This document shows, one piece after another, positions 14,361 through 21,760 of a DNA stretch of 23,712 nucleotides. Origin of the DNA: Methanobacteriota archaeon (GTDB lineage Archaea; Thermoplasmatota; Poseidoniia; Poseidoniales; Poseidoniaceae); the NCBI GenBank assembly GCA_009936765.1, contig JAACDL010000120.1, positions 1 through 23,712 of the forward strand. The letters run 5' to 3'. Both the position numbers and the translations under genes were made by a program. Numbering within the stretch: the first letter of the stretch is position 1; every line of letters begins with the position of its first letter. The notes beneath the pieces are model-generated. The model was not told the DNA's origin and did no database searches. It worked only from the letters and a program-made list of their open reading frames with translations.

Positions 14361-15568
14361 TACAACTCTGTCAAAGTTGATGGCAAATCATCAGAGTCGA
14401 TGATTAATCTTGTACCGTAATCATTTCTAGAAACCTCTTCATGTTCAATCATAATTGGTAATTTACCGATTACAGAAATCATAGCAGTTCTATATTCAAT
14501 TCGACCAGTCAGTAAATCCTCAACTAATGGTAGGTCGTGGGTTGGAATAATTAATTTCATACCCTCAGGGGTTGAGCGCATCAACCAAGGTATCACGTCT
14601 AATTGCTCCATTCGGGATACTAGTTCACTGGCTAGAGGTTTTTTGTCTGTAATGACGGCAACCCCTGGTTGACAACCAATCGCAATTGTTGTTGAAGCAT
14701 CTATATCCGGTCCAATTACAGTTGGAGCATCAATTTCTGGATTGTTTATATTTCGAATTTCAAGCGGAATTCCCTCTTCAACCAGCGGGTTAACCGTTGC
14801 AGGGTGAATAATTGAAGTTCCATGCAGTGATAATTCAGAAGCTTGTCCATATCCAAGGTAAGGTATCGAAGGAGTATCGATTCCCCAGCGCGGATTTAGT
14901 CTCTTTATTCCATCAACATCCTTCCAAAGTATCAACTTTGATGCATTCATTAGTTTTGCAAAAGCAGCAGCAGAGTGGTCTGAACCGCCTCTAGAAAGAA
15001 GTGCTAAGTTGCCATCTTCACCTTCTCCGAACCAGCCAGTCAATATTGGGATTCCAATCAATTTGTCACGATCTAATGATTTCGCTGACTCTTGTATGTT
15101 GATCTCACTTGCTCTGCCTTTCCCCTTAAGTTTCAGGCCAATGTCTTCTGCACCTACTGGGTGTGCATTCAATCCAAGTGATTGCAGTCTGTGAGCTACA
15201 GCCAAAGCACTCAGCCTTTCTCCAGCAGCCAGGATAAGGTTTTCAGAATGAAGTGATGATTCTCCACCTGAAATATTAACCAATTCTTTAGATATGCCCG
15301 AGATAACCTTGTCGAATAATTCTTTGAATTCACCTTTGTCAAGCCCTGGCGAGAATAACAAATGCTGTGATTTTAGATCGTTAACTAGCCTTCCAGCGTA
15401 ATGTGGCTCTCTGGCCGCTCTGATCAACCTATCAGTCATTCCCCAAAGGGCGGAAACTACGACGATAGGTTTCCCTGGAATACTACGTATAGAGGATGCA
15501 ATTCTGTCGATGTCGCTACCTTCTCTAAGGCAAGAGCCTCCGAACTTGTGAACCACAATATCATCCAT
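14327..15568 (-). CDS. Aspartate kinase
   Basis: Phosphorylates L-aspartate with ATP, the first step to aspartate semialdehyde, lysine, threonine and methionine. The 413-residue protein has the N-terminal VHKFGGSCL (6-14), a variant of KFGGTSV, GERLSA (117-122), SRGGSDHSAAAFAK (192-205), LWKDVDGI (nucleotide site) and SLHGTSIIHPATV (247-259). A C-terminal region from ~301 has ACT-like features (VAVITDKK, MISVIGKLP), so allosteric feedback is likely. The length is shorter than many archaeal aspartate kinases (~450-470). The start at 15568 is fixed by GGGAGG (15577-15582) with an 8-nt gap; it overlaps the chorismate synthase stop by 8 nt. As the last gene of the aromatic operon it makes sense because ADTH synthase consumes aspartate semialdehyde. 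The 3' end overlaps the convergent gene by 34 nt. Confidence 0.92.
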   Translation of the reverse strand: MDDIVVHKFGGSCLREGSDIDRIASSIRSIPGKPIVVVSALWGMTDRLIRAAREPHYAGRLVNDLKSQHLLFSPGLDKGEFKELFDKVISGISKELVNISGGESSLHSENLILAAGERLSALAVAHRLQSLGLNAHPVGAEDIGLKLKGKGRASEINIQESAKSLDRDKLIGIPILTGWFGEGEDGNLALLSRGGSDHSAAAFAKLMNASKLILWKDVDGIKRLNPRWGIDTPSIPYLGYGQASELSLHGTSIIHPATVNPLVEEGIPLEIRNINNPEIDAPTVIGPDIDASTTIAIGCQPGVAVITDKKPLASELVSRMEQLDVIPWLMRSTPEGMKLIIPTHDLPLVEDLLTGRIEYRTAMISVIGKLPIMIEHEEVSRNDYGTRLIIDSDDLPSTLTELYHSLFSRHDCM

Positions 15569-16550
15569 CGATGTATCCTCCCTGTACGCCAAGGTCTGCT
15601 AGCACAAGACGGGCTACAGCCTCTACAACAGGGCGTGCTCTAGGTGCAATAACCGGGTCGTGCCTTCCCTTGATTGCTAACTCTTCTATCTCTCCTGATA
15701 TTTGATTGAATGTTTCTTGCGGCTTGGAAATACCACTAGGGGGCTTGAATGTAATTCTTACACGAATCGGTGCGCCGCTGGCCATTCCACCCAATGCCCC
15801 ATCAGCACCATCTGACAAGGACATATCTTGCCCCCACGTGTCATTATGCTGACTACCTCTCATGGTTCCAGCTTTTACTCCTCGTCCAAATTCGACAGCT
15901 CTAGCAGCAGGTATTGACATTAGAGCCCTTGCTAATGCAGGTTCAATGCCGTCAAACCAAGGCTCTCCAAGACCTACTGGTAACCCGGAGATTACCAAGT
16001 CAACCCGGCTTCCTAGCGAATCACCATCTTTGCGGGCCTTTTCTGCAAGAGCAATTCCTTCTTCACCCTCTAACCCGCCTAATGCACCGACGGTTGCTTC
16101 GACTTTCCATTCACTAGGTATAATCGTTCTAGAAAGTGATCCAGCGGCAACAAGTCCAGCGGTAAGCCTAGCAGAGAATGAGCCGCCGCCTCGTAAGTCA
16201 GCAGCGCCCTCAGTTTTGATGTTGATAGGGTGGTCAACATGGCCAGGACGAGGTTGGTAAGGCAAAAACGAATAATCCTTAGAACGAACATCTCGATTCT
16301 TGATGATAAGTAGAATCGGCATACCTGTTGTTTTACCATTGTGAACTCCTGACATAATGTCAACCTCGTCAGTTTCCTTTCTTTTACTAGCAAGTCCCGA
16401 ACCAGGCCGTCTTGAAATCATGTCGGTGATTAATTGTTCTAAATCGAACTCCACATTAGGTGGCATTCCTTCTATAAGAGCGCCTACTGCGGGGCCATGG
16501 GACTCTCCAAAAAGAGTCACGACAACATTTTCGCCTAGGCTCATGCGCAT
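15561..16550 (-). CDS. aroC: Chorismate synthase
   Basis: Converts 5-enolpyruvylshikimate-3-phosphate to chorismate, using reduced FMN without net redox change. The 329-residue product shows TLFGESHGPAVG (12-23), the RRPG and VDIMSGVHNGKTTGMPI block, DYSFLPYQPRPGHVDHP, DLRGGGSFSARLTAGLVAAG, and a C-terminal RHDPVIAPRARPVVEAVARL. These cover the conserved FMN and substrate-binding stretches. The GGGSFSARLTA segment and shorter length resemble the GGGHFSGRLTAP form of Firmicutes more than the longer, GGGRSSARET form; this may mean an ancient transfer, though it is only a motif impression. The start may be ATG 16550 or ATG 16544. A 42-nt gap separates it from the shikimate kinase gene upstream, and it overlaps aspartate kinase by 8 nt downstream. 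Confidence 0.95.
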   Translation of the reverse strand: MRMSLGENVVVTLFGESHGPAVGALIEGMPPNVEFDLEQLITDMISRRPGSGLASKRKETDEVDIMSGVHNGKTTGMPILLIIKNRDVRSKDYSFLPYQPRPGHVDHPINIKTEGAADLRGGGSFSARLTAGLVAAGSLSRTIIPSEWKVEATVGALGGLEGEEGIALAEKARKDGDSLGSRVDLVISGLPVGLGEPWFDGIEPALARALMSIPAARAVEFGRGVKAGTMRGSQHNDTWGQDMSLSDGADGALGGMASGAPIRVRITFKPPSGISKPQETFNQISGEIEELAIKGRHDPVIAPRARPVVEAVARLVLADLGVQGGYIDG

Positions 16551-16592
16551 GTTTAACAGTTAATCGGGAGCGTGGCTTATTGATGAATGTGA

Positions 16593-17474
16593 TTATTCGT
16601 CCATAGCACCAAATTCTGCGTTTATGATTGTAGTTTCCATGATTTCCACATCATCGTATTTTTGATACCAATTATGCAATCTATCGATAGTTGAGCGACT
16701 AATCGACGGGGCAAAAATCGCTAATGCCGGGCCGGAACCACTTATTCCAGCAGCCCTAGCTCCATTCATTACAGCATCATTAGCCATTCTTTTCGCAGTA
16801 TTATCATTCAATGCTCCAATAACTCCTCTTCCATTCCATGTTAAGGCGACTAAGTCCTTGCCTTCCTGTAGTGCAGTAAGGGCCTGAGTGAACGCTTGTT
16901 GCTGATATGCAAAGTCTTCCAAAACAGGTCGTTGCTCTCGAGCACCTCTCAATATCAGAATCACGGCCCAATCTTCTGAAAGTGGTCCTTGTGACTCAAG
17001 TAACAAGCCAGACTTTGCATCTGGAGCATTGGCATCTATCAATTTCCAACCACCTTCAATAGCAGCCCATGAATCATCATAACTTCCAGTAATTGAAACT
17101 CCAGATGCTAATTGTGCAGATGCTGCAATATCGACAATGTCTGCGTTTTCTAGTACAATTCCAGTTGCATCACACAATGCTTTGATCGCCGCAACAGAAA
17201 CCGCAGAACTTGATTTCAAACCTTGACGTGGCGGGATTTTGGACTTTACAGACCAAAACAATTCACCTTCTGGCAAATTATGCCCGGCTGCTTTCCAAGA
17301 GTCAAATACGGCTTCTAAAAGCCCATCGGGATCGGATAAAACCTTCTTTGACTCCTTGTCCAGAAGTCTAACTTTCACAGGTAAATCCAATGCAAGTGAT
17401 GCGCCATAGCCTAGGCCAGCAGCATGAAGGAGACTACAACTCCCATTTGCTGTTCCGACCCCTAATACTGCCAT
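16593..17474 (-). CDS. Archaeal (GHMP-type) shikimate kinase
   Basis: Phosphorylates shikimate at the 3-OH with ATP. It belongs to the GHMP kinase fold, not the bacterial P-loop AroK. From ATG 17474 it is 293 residues: ATP-binding motif PPRQGLKSSSAVSVAAIKAL (81-100), GVSITGSYDDSWAAIEGG (125-142), the characteristic motif of archaeal shikimate kinases, and the C-terminal GISGSGPALAIF (243-254). An in-frame extension to 17546 exists but would overlap the DHQ synthase coding region by 64 nt, so I reject it; AGGTG lies at SD distance from 17474 and starts inside the previous stop. The gene lies 8 nt after that stop. Homoserine kinase and mevalonate kinase are related, but the GVSITGSYDD-like signature and operon context favour shikimate kinase strongly. 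Confidence 0.92.
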   Translation of the reverse strand: MAVLGVGTANGSCSLLHAAGLGYGASLALDLPVKVRLLDKESKKVLSDPDGLLEAVFDSWKAAGHNLPEGELFWSVKSKIPPRQGLKSSSAVSVAAIKALCDATGIVLENADIVDIAASAQLASGVSITGSYDDSWAAIEGGWKLIDANAPDAKSGLLLESQGPLSEDWAVILILRGAREQRPVLEDFAYQQQAFTQALTALQEGKDLVALTWNGRGVIGALNDNTAKRMANDAVMNGARAAGISGSGPALAIFAPSISRSTIDRLHNWYQKYDDVEIMETTIINAEFGAMDE

Positions 17475-17482
17475 GGTGACAC

Positions 17483-18463
17483 CTATTTTTCGGTGACCTC
17501 TGCACTTATTGGTATCCCAATATGGCGGCCGACTCCACCATTCCAACCCAACAAAATTGTTTCTTTTACTAATTCTGTAATCGAAATTAATTGGGTGGAA
17601 GATGATACAAGCCTAACGGTCTCCGCTTGCTGAAGAAGTGCACCTGCTTCATTATTGTTTGCATCCTTCCAGCGGAATAAAATAAATGGACGCCTCTCAA
17701 TTTTGACACGACCTACAGTTGCAGAGCGAGAACTTCCATCTGAGTTAACGACCATCACTTCATCTCCCATGCTGATTTCGCTGAGGTATGATGTGCTTCC
17801 ATCTGCCATCAAAATGTAAGAGTGGGCCGCACCAGCATTAACCCTGAATGGTCTTGTAGGGACAAATTCAGATTCCACCGTTTCACCATGAACCATTACC
17901 ATGGACGCTGCACTAGAACCAACTAACATGCCTTCTCCAGTGCCTAGGAGCGATGTTAAGTCTACACAAACCCGGTCCCCAATACCGCCTTCTTTAACTT
18001 CGATAACTTCTATTTCTGTCAAAGAGATATTACCTGTTTTAACCGGTTTGTCAATCTCTTCAGTAATCTCTCCTCTCTGCGATTTGGCAATCAAAGCAGT
18101 TGGCAATACATCTTCTGTGACCAAGATTGCATCAACTCCAATTTGCAAGGCGAAAGCCGCACCAAGAACTTGCTCAGAAGAGGAAATACGTGCTGCAACT
18201 TTGGTAGGCACCCCATCACATGCTGCGATAATATTCTCTATCGGGATCATTTTCCATTCCCCTAGTTCAAGAAGAATCCATTCAACGCTCCCAGACATGG
18301 ACCTTGCTTTAGCCTGGCCACCCGAACTTCCAACATCTACAACCCGGCCAACCTGACGTCCATTGATATACAGTGCAGCACCATCGATTTCTAAATCATC
18401 ACCCACTAGAAGGTCAACACCCTCTTGACGAGTTCCTGATTCGAGCCAAACCTGCATTTCCAT
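17483..18463 (-). CDS. 3-Dehydroquinate synthase, archaeal type II (AroB')
   Basis: Makes 3-dehydroquinate from ADTH by NAD-dependent oxidative deamination and cyclisation, replacing the bacterial AroB reaction. The 326-residue product shows the family blocks GIGDRVCVDLTSLLGTGEGM (160-179), LVGSSAASMVMVHGE, and RVNAGAAHSYILMADG followed by SYLSEISMGDEVMVV and VGRVKIERRP (ending ~260). The length fits the archaeal family (~320-380). It is homologous to the Methanocaldococcus AroB' enzyme and not to classical AroB. The start ATG 18463 shares one base with the ADTH synthase stop (TGATG); a GTG at 18466 and an ATG at 18457 are other options. It sits directly between its substrate supplier and shikimate kinase. 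Confidence 0.94.
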   Translation of the reverse strand: MEMQVWLESGTRQEGVDLLVGDDLEIDGAALYINGRQVGRVVDVGSSGGQAKARSMSGSVEWILLELGEWKMIPIENIIAACDGVPTKVAARISSSEQVLGAAFALQIGVDAILVTEDVLPTALIAKSQRGEITEEIDKPVKTGNISLTEIEVIEVKEGGIGDRVCVDLTSLLGTGEGMLVGSSAASMVMVHGETVESEFVPTRPFRVNAGAAHSYILMADGSTSYLSEISMGDEVMVVNSDGSSRSATVGRVKIERRPFILFRWKDANNNEAGALLQQAETVRLVSSSTQLISITELVKETILLGWNGGVGRHIGIPISAEVTEK

Positions 18464-19272
18464 CACAATCCGGCATCTTGCATGGCTTGTTGAACATTAG
18501 CGCCATCGTGAATAATCGCTCTAAGTGCAGTAACCATCTTTCCAGGTGTTGCGTGAGAGAATACTTGTCTTCCCATACAAACACCTCCGCCGCCAGCTTG
18601 CATTGCTTGGTAAACAGTAGTGAGTGTTTCTTCAGTTGTCGAGCCAGCAGGGCCACCTGCGATTAGTACTGGAATTGGAACAGAATCTGTGACCTTTTGA
18701 AACGATTCAATAGATCCAGTCCATTTTGTCTTGACGACATCACAACCCATTTCGAAAGCAAGTCTAGCAGCATGTGCTGCTCCATGAGTATCATCTCCTT
18801 CCATGACATCCAAATTTTCCCCTCTTGGGTAAATCATTCCTAATACAGGACAAGATAGGAAGTGTGCATCTTGAGTAACGAGCCCCAGCCTTTCGATCAT
18901 TTCTGGTTCATCGGGGCTCCCCATATTTACTTGCACGCTGACTCCTTTAGCACCTCGTGAAAGTGACTCTTCGACACTCCCGACCAGTACTTTATCACTA
19001 GACCTGGAGCCTGCATGCCTAGTTGATACAGACAGGTGTGACACCATATTAGCGTCCATTGAATATCTGGAAACAACCCCTTTCTGTGCTACAATCGCAT
19101 CTGCATGCGAAATTTCAGCAATCAGATTATCAAGGTCTTCTAAGCCTTTGACCGGGTAATCAGAGACTCCATGATCAATTGGAATCCAAACACCTTTTCC
19201 GTTAGGTAGTAGAGAATCTGCATCTCCCATATTGTCTGGCTGGGGGAGTATTGTAGACAAGACTTTCCTCAT
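18463..19272 (-). CDS. 2-Amino-3,7-dideoxy-D-threo-hept-6-ulosonate (ADTH) synthase (AroA')
   Basis: Condenses L-aspartate 4-semialdehyde with 6-deoxy-5-ketofructose 1-phosphate to give ADTH, the first step of the archaeal shikimate entry. It is a class I aldolase (DhnA/FbaB-like), 269 residues. Visible catalytic residues are Asp33 (WIPIDHGVS), Tyr148 (GMIYPRGE) and Lys181 in DVVKTKWTG, the expected Schiff-base lysine. The phosphate-binding loops LIAGGPAG (203-210) and GGGGVCMGRQVF (227-238) are present. A fructose-bisphosphate aldolase is the alternative, but the DHQ synthase II gene next to it makes ADTH synthase much more likely. Its ATG overlaps the regulator stop in an ATGA junction, and its stop overlaps the DHQ synthase start. 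Confidence 0.94.
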   Translation of the reverse strand: MRKVLSTILPQPDNMGDADSLLPNGKGVWIPIDHGVSDYPVKGLEDLDNLIAEISHADAIVAQKGVVSRYSMDANMVSHLSVSTRHAGSRSSDKVLVGSVEESLSRGAKGVSVQVNMGSPDEPEMIERLGLVTQDAHFLSCPVLGMIYPRGENLDVMEGDDTHGAAHAARLAFEMGCDVVKTKWTGSIESFQKVTDSVPIPVLIAGGPAGSTTEETLTTVYQAMQAGGGGVCMGRQVFSHATPGKMVTALRAIIHDGANVQQAMQDAGL

Positions 19273-19928
19273 TTAGATAAATGAGTATTTACGGCCCATT
19301 CTATCATTGCGGCCTCTGCCTTCGACAGATGTTCTTGCAATGTTGAGCGCGGAATTTGAGTTAAATCAGACAATTCCTTTTTAGTTATTTTACGTGGATT
19401 TTCATAATACCCAGATTGAACTGCTAAAGTTGCGATCTCCAATTGTTTTGGTGTCAGGACCTGAAGTATCGTATCTTCAATTTCTGCAATGTCGACAACA
19501 TTTACGCTGTCAGGAGGAAGTAGTATTCTAGCGGCTTTCAAAAAACCACTGACGCCTTCTGGCAAACCTCTGATTGTAATTTGTACCCCTTCTTCTCCGA
19601 TTACATATGGGGGAATTACATGCAGACTATCGAAATTAATTGCAGCAACAGATAATGGGTGGTTATTCCACACTACTATGTATCCCCCGTCTCCTCTATT
19701 TGGGAGGGGGTGAGGACTCATTGGTCCTTCAACCTTCAAGAAGTCTATTTCGTTAAGTTCACTAGGGCCTTTTCCTTCTTTGAAATGAATTTTAACAAGT
19801 TGTCTGACTCCGACCTTGGTGACTTCTAGGTGAGCGACTACTTCGTAAATTGAAGCAACATCGGTAATCATTTTTATTTCAGAGCGTGCAACTGTCTCGG
19901 GATTCCACTTCAACTGAACCTCGCGCAT
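19269..19928 (-). CDS. Bat-type HTH transcriptional regulator, first gene of the aromatic operon
   Basis: DNA-binding protein of 219 residues. The C-terminal HTH (about 158-212) reads LTPKQLEIATLAVQSGYYEN, then KITKKELSDLTQIPRSTLQE, the sequence pattern of the bacterio-opsin-activator HTH_10 domain. The ~150-residue N-terminal region is a mixed alpha/beta domain with no motif I can name; it may sense a ligand such as an aromatic amino acid. It lies at the head of the operon, in an ATGA overlap with ADTH synthase, so it very likely controls this pathway, including itself. No Shine-Dalgarno is seen before ATG 19928, while a TATA-like box is centred ~24 nt upstream, so its message may be leaderless. 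Confidence 0.88.
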   Translation of the reverse strand: MREVQLKWNPETVARSEIKMITDVASIYEVVAHLEVTKVGVRQLVKIHFKEGKGPSELNEIDFLKVEGPMSPHPLPNRGDGGYIVVWNNHPLSVAAINFDSLHVIPPYVIGEEGVQITIRGLPEGVSGFLKAARILLPPDSVNVVDIAEIEDTILQVLTPKQLEIATLAVQSGYYENPRKITKKELSDLTQIPRSTLQEHLSKAEAAMIEWAVNTHLSK

Positions 19929-19945
19929 GAACCAGTGATTAGGCC

Positions 19946-19957
19946 GTAATATAAGAA
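19946..19957. promoter_or_regulatory. Shared TATA-like element in a 50-nt divergent promoter
   Basis: CGTAATATAAGA sits midway in the 50-nt gap between the aromatic operon (ATG 19928, minus) and the DUF2135 gene (GTG 19979, plus). On each strand it is ~24-27 nt from the respective start codon, the distance expected for nearly leaderless transcription. AAGGAG (19963-19968) lies 10 nt before the plus start, so that gene may instead start transcription a little further upstream. No separate BRE could be confidently picked out. Confidence 0.45.
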
Positions 19958-19978
19958 CTTGAAAGGAGAAGTCTGAGT

Positions 19979-21742
19979 GTGAATACGATGATTACAGGCG
20001 ATGGTAATAAGTCCCAGTTTGTATTAGCCCCTGTTATGGACCTTGCTTCATGGCTTATGATTGGTTTTCTCGGCGGAGCCTTTCTGTTCGGAATCTGGTT
20101 CATGTTGGTCAGAGGTGATGACCGTAGTGGCCGTTCTATGACGATTCATCCTCAAGACTTAACTCGCAGGGGTACTCCTGATTTTTCAGAAGCCCACAAT
20201 GTGTTTGATCGCAAATTGGCAGAAGTTGAGCGCCACCTTGCATCCAAGAGAAGAGACGAAAGAGCTATTCTATTGGCAGAAGAAGAAGCAAGGAAATCAC
20301 TGGCTGAAGATGCTGCAAACAAATTGATTGAAGAAGAAAACGCTAGATTAGCCAAGATTGAAGCAGAAGAAAACCGCATCAAAGCAGAAGCTGAGGCTGA
20401 ACGTGATGCAGAATTAGAGGCAGAAAGGAAAGAGGCTGAGGAGAGAGAAGCAGAACGCTTAGCAGAAGAAAACCGCCTCGCTGAGGAGTTAGAATCTGAA
20501 AGGCAAGAAGAACTTGCGGCAGCTGAAGAAGAAAGGCTGCTTGAACTTGAGTCACTAAAGGAATCAGAAGCGATGGAGGCTCAGATGGAATCTGAAGCGG
20601 CTACTTCTGATTTGGAAGAAAGGCTGGAAAGAGAAGGCGCAAAGTCTTCAGAAGTACAGGTATCTCTAATGTGGGATAATTACAATGACCTTGATTTGCA
20701 TGTACTGTGTCCATCCGGAGAAAGAATCCACGGTGGTAACAAGAATTCAGAATGTGGTGGAGAATTGGATGTCGATGCTAATGTCCGTCCTGAAACTAAG
20801 AAGCCAGTGGAGAACATTGTATGGCCTGACTTCAAAGCCCCTCCTGGTTCTTACAAGGTGTATGTCCATCATTACAAGAAGCACAACAAGCGCCGCTCAA
20901 AAGACCCTACAAAGTTCAGAGTGGTGGTAAACTCTGGAGGTTCAGTAGCGCATTACGAAGGTGAACTTTCTAGTGGAGACCCGATCCAGTTAGTTTGTGA
21001 GTTCGAATTAGAGGCCCCTGAACAACGCGGCTCTGATGAAGAGAGGGAAGTTGCACTAGTTGCTGAAGAAATCGAAAAGATAGCAGAGGAAGAGCGTCTG
21101 GCAATTGAAATAGAAGAGAATCGTCAAGAAGAGTTCGCTGCAGCAGAAGAACAAAGGTTAGCTGAAATCGTTGAAAACGAAGCGTCAGAATTAGAATCAA
21201 TCAAGGCAACTCAACAAGCATTGAAAGAACTAAAGGAGAGACTCGAAAGAGAAGGTGCCAAATCATCTGACGTTCAGATATCTTTGATTTGGAACAACTA
21301 CAATGATCTTGACCTACACGTTGTATGTCCATCAGGAGAGAGAATTCACGGTGGAAATAGAGAATCAGCTTGTGGAGGAGAATTAGATGTTGATGCGAAC
21401 GTGCGTCCTGAATCTAAGAAACCTGTTGAGAATGTTGTTTGGCCGGAAGGAAAAGCACCTGGTGGAACTTACAAAGCATATGTCCACCATTACAAGAAGC
21501 ACAAGAAGCGACGTTCAAAGGACCCTACAACATTCAAGGTTATCTGTAATGCAGGTGGAGATATTCAAGAGTACGATGGTAAAATCTCCAGTGGTGACCC
21601 AATTATGTTAATCAGTGAGTTTACAATTGAAGATCCTGAAACTAGGGCTGCTAAAGCAGCAGAAGCCAAGTCTAAACTGGCGGCTCTACAAAGCGGTGAG
21701 TGGGATGGTAGTGCAGACCCAGATGACGACACAAATGAGTGA
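19979..21742 (+). CDS. Membrane-anchored protein with two coiled coils and two DUF2135-like domains
   Basis: A 587-residue protein of alternating units. Helix ~24-44 (SWLMIGFLGGAFLFGIWFML) anchors it. Residues ~76-222 are a charged Glu/Ala/Arg-rich coiled coil, then a beta domain (~224-345), a second coiled coil (~353-425), and a second beta domain (~430-551), ending in an acidic tail. The two domains share NDLDLHV, CPSGERIHGGN, CGGELDVDANVRPE, KKPVEN, YVHHYKKH and RRSKDPT, offset by exactly 206 residues. NDLDLHV...GGELDVDAN...ENI resembles DUF2135 (YfaP-like) domains, whose function is not established. In each copy a cysteine pair is kept (244/259 and 450/465), which may form a disulfide and suggests an extracytoplasmic site, although the sidedness of the anchor is ambiguous. 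GTG 19979 follows AAGGAG; ATG 19988 is the alternative. It faces PurP convergently with 18 nt between stops. Confidence 0.8.
   Translation: MNTMITGDGNKSQFVLAPVMDLASWLMIGFLGGAFLFGIWFMLVRGDDRSGRSMTIHPQDLTRRGTPDFSEAHNVFDRKLAEVERHLASKRRDERAILLAEEEARKSLAEDAANKLIEEENARLAKIEAEENRIKAEAEAERDAELEAERKEAEEREAERLAEENRLAEELESERQEELAAAEEERLLELESLKESEAMEAQMESEAATSDLEERLEREGAKSSEVQVSLMWDNYNDLDLHVLCPSGERIHGGNKNSECGGELDVDANVRPETKKPVENIVWPDFKAPPGSYKVYVHHYKKHNKRRSKDPTKFRVVVNSGGSVAHYEGELSSGDPIQLVCEFELEAPEQRGSDEEREVALVAEEIEKIAEEERLAIEIEENRQEEFAAAEEQRLAEIVENEASELESIKATQQALKELKERLEREGAKSSDVQISLIWNNYNDLDLHVVCPSGERIHGGNRESACGGELDVDANVRPESKKPVENVVWPEGKAPGGTYKAYVHHYKKHKKRRSKDPTTFKVICNAGGDIQEYDGKISSGDPIMLISEFTIEDPETRAAKAAEAKSKLAALQSGEWDGSADPDDDTNE
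20612..21013 (+). repeat. First copy of internal domain repeat (residues ~212-345)
   Basis: This segment starts at LEERLEREGAKSSEV and ends at EFELE. It matches the second copy along its whole length at the protein level, but many codons differ at the third base, so the duplication is old and under protein-level constraint. Confidence 0.9.
21230..21631 (+). repeat. Second copy of internal domain repeat (residues ~418-551)
   Basis: This segment starts at LKERLEREGAKSSDV and ends at EFTIE, shifted by 206 residues from the first copy with no visible insertion. The repeat unit includes the end of the preceding coiled coil, so a coiled-coil plus domain unit may have been duplicated. Confidence 0.9.
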
Positions 21743-21760
21743 AGTTATCTCAAACTGCTT

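Noticed and set aside
17475..17546. Longer shikimate kinase start
   Set aside because: The added residues (EWWSRPPYWDTN) are an out-of-frame reading of the DHQ synthase 3' end; ATG 17474 has an SD and gives the normal N-terminus.
18463..19272. Fructose-bisphosphate aldolase assignment
   Set aside because: The fold is shared, but the immediate overlap with DHQ synthase II and the rest of the operon point to ADTH synthase.
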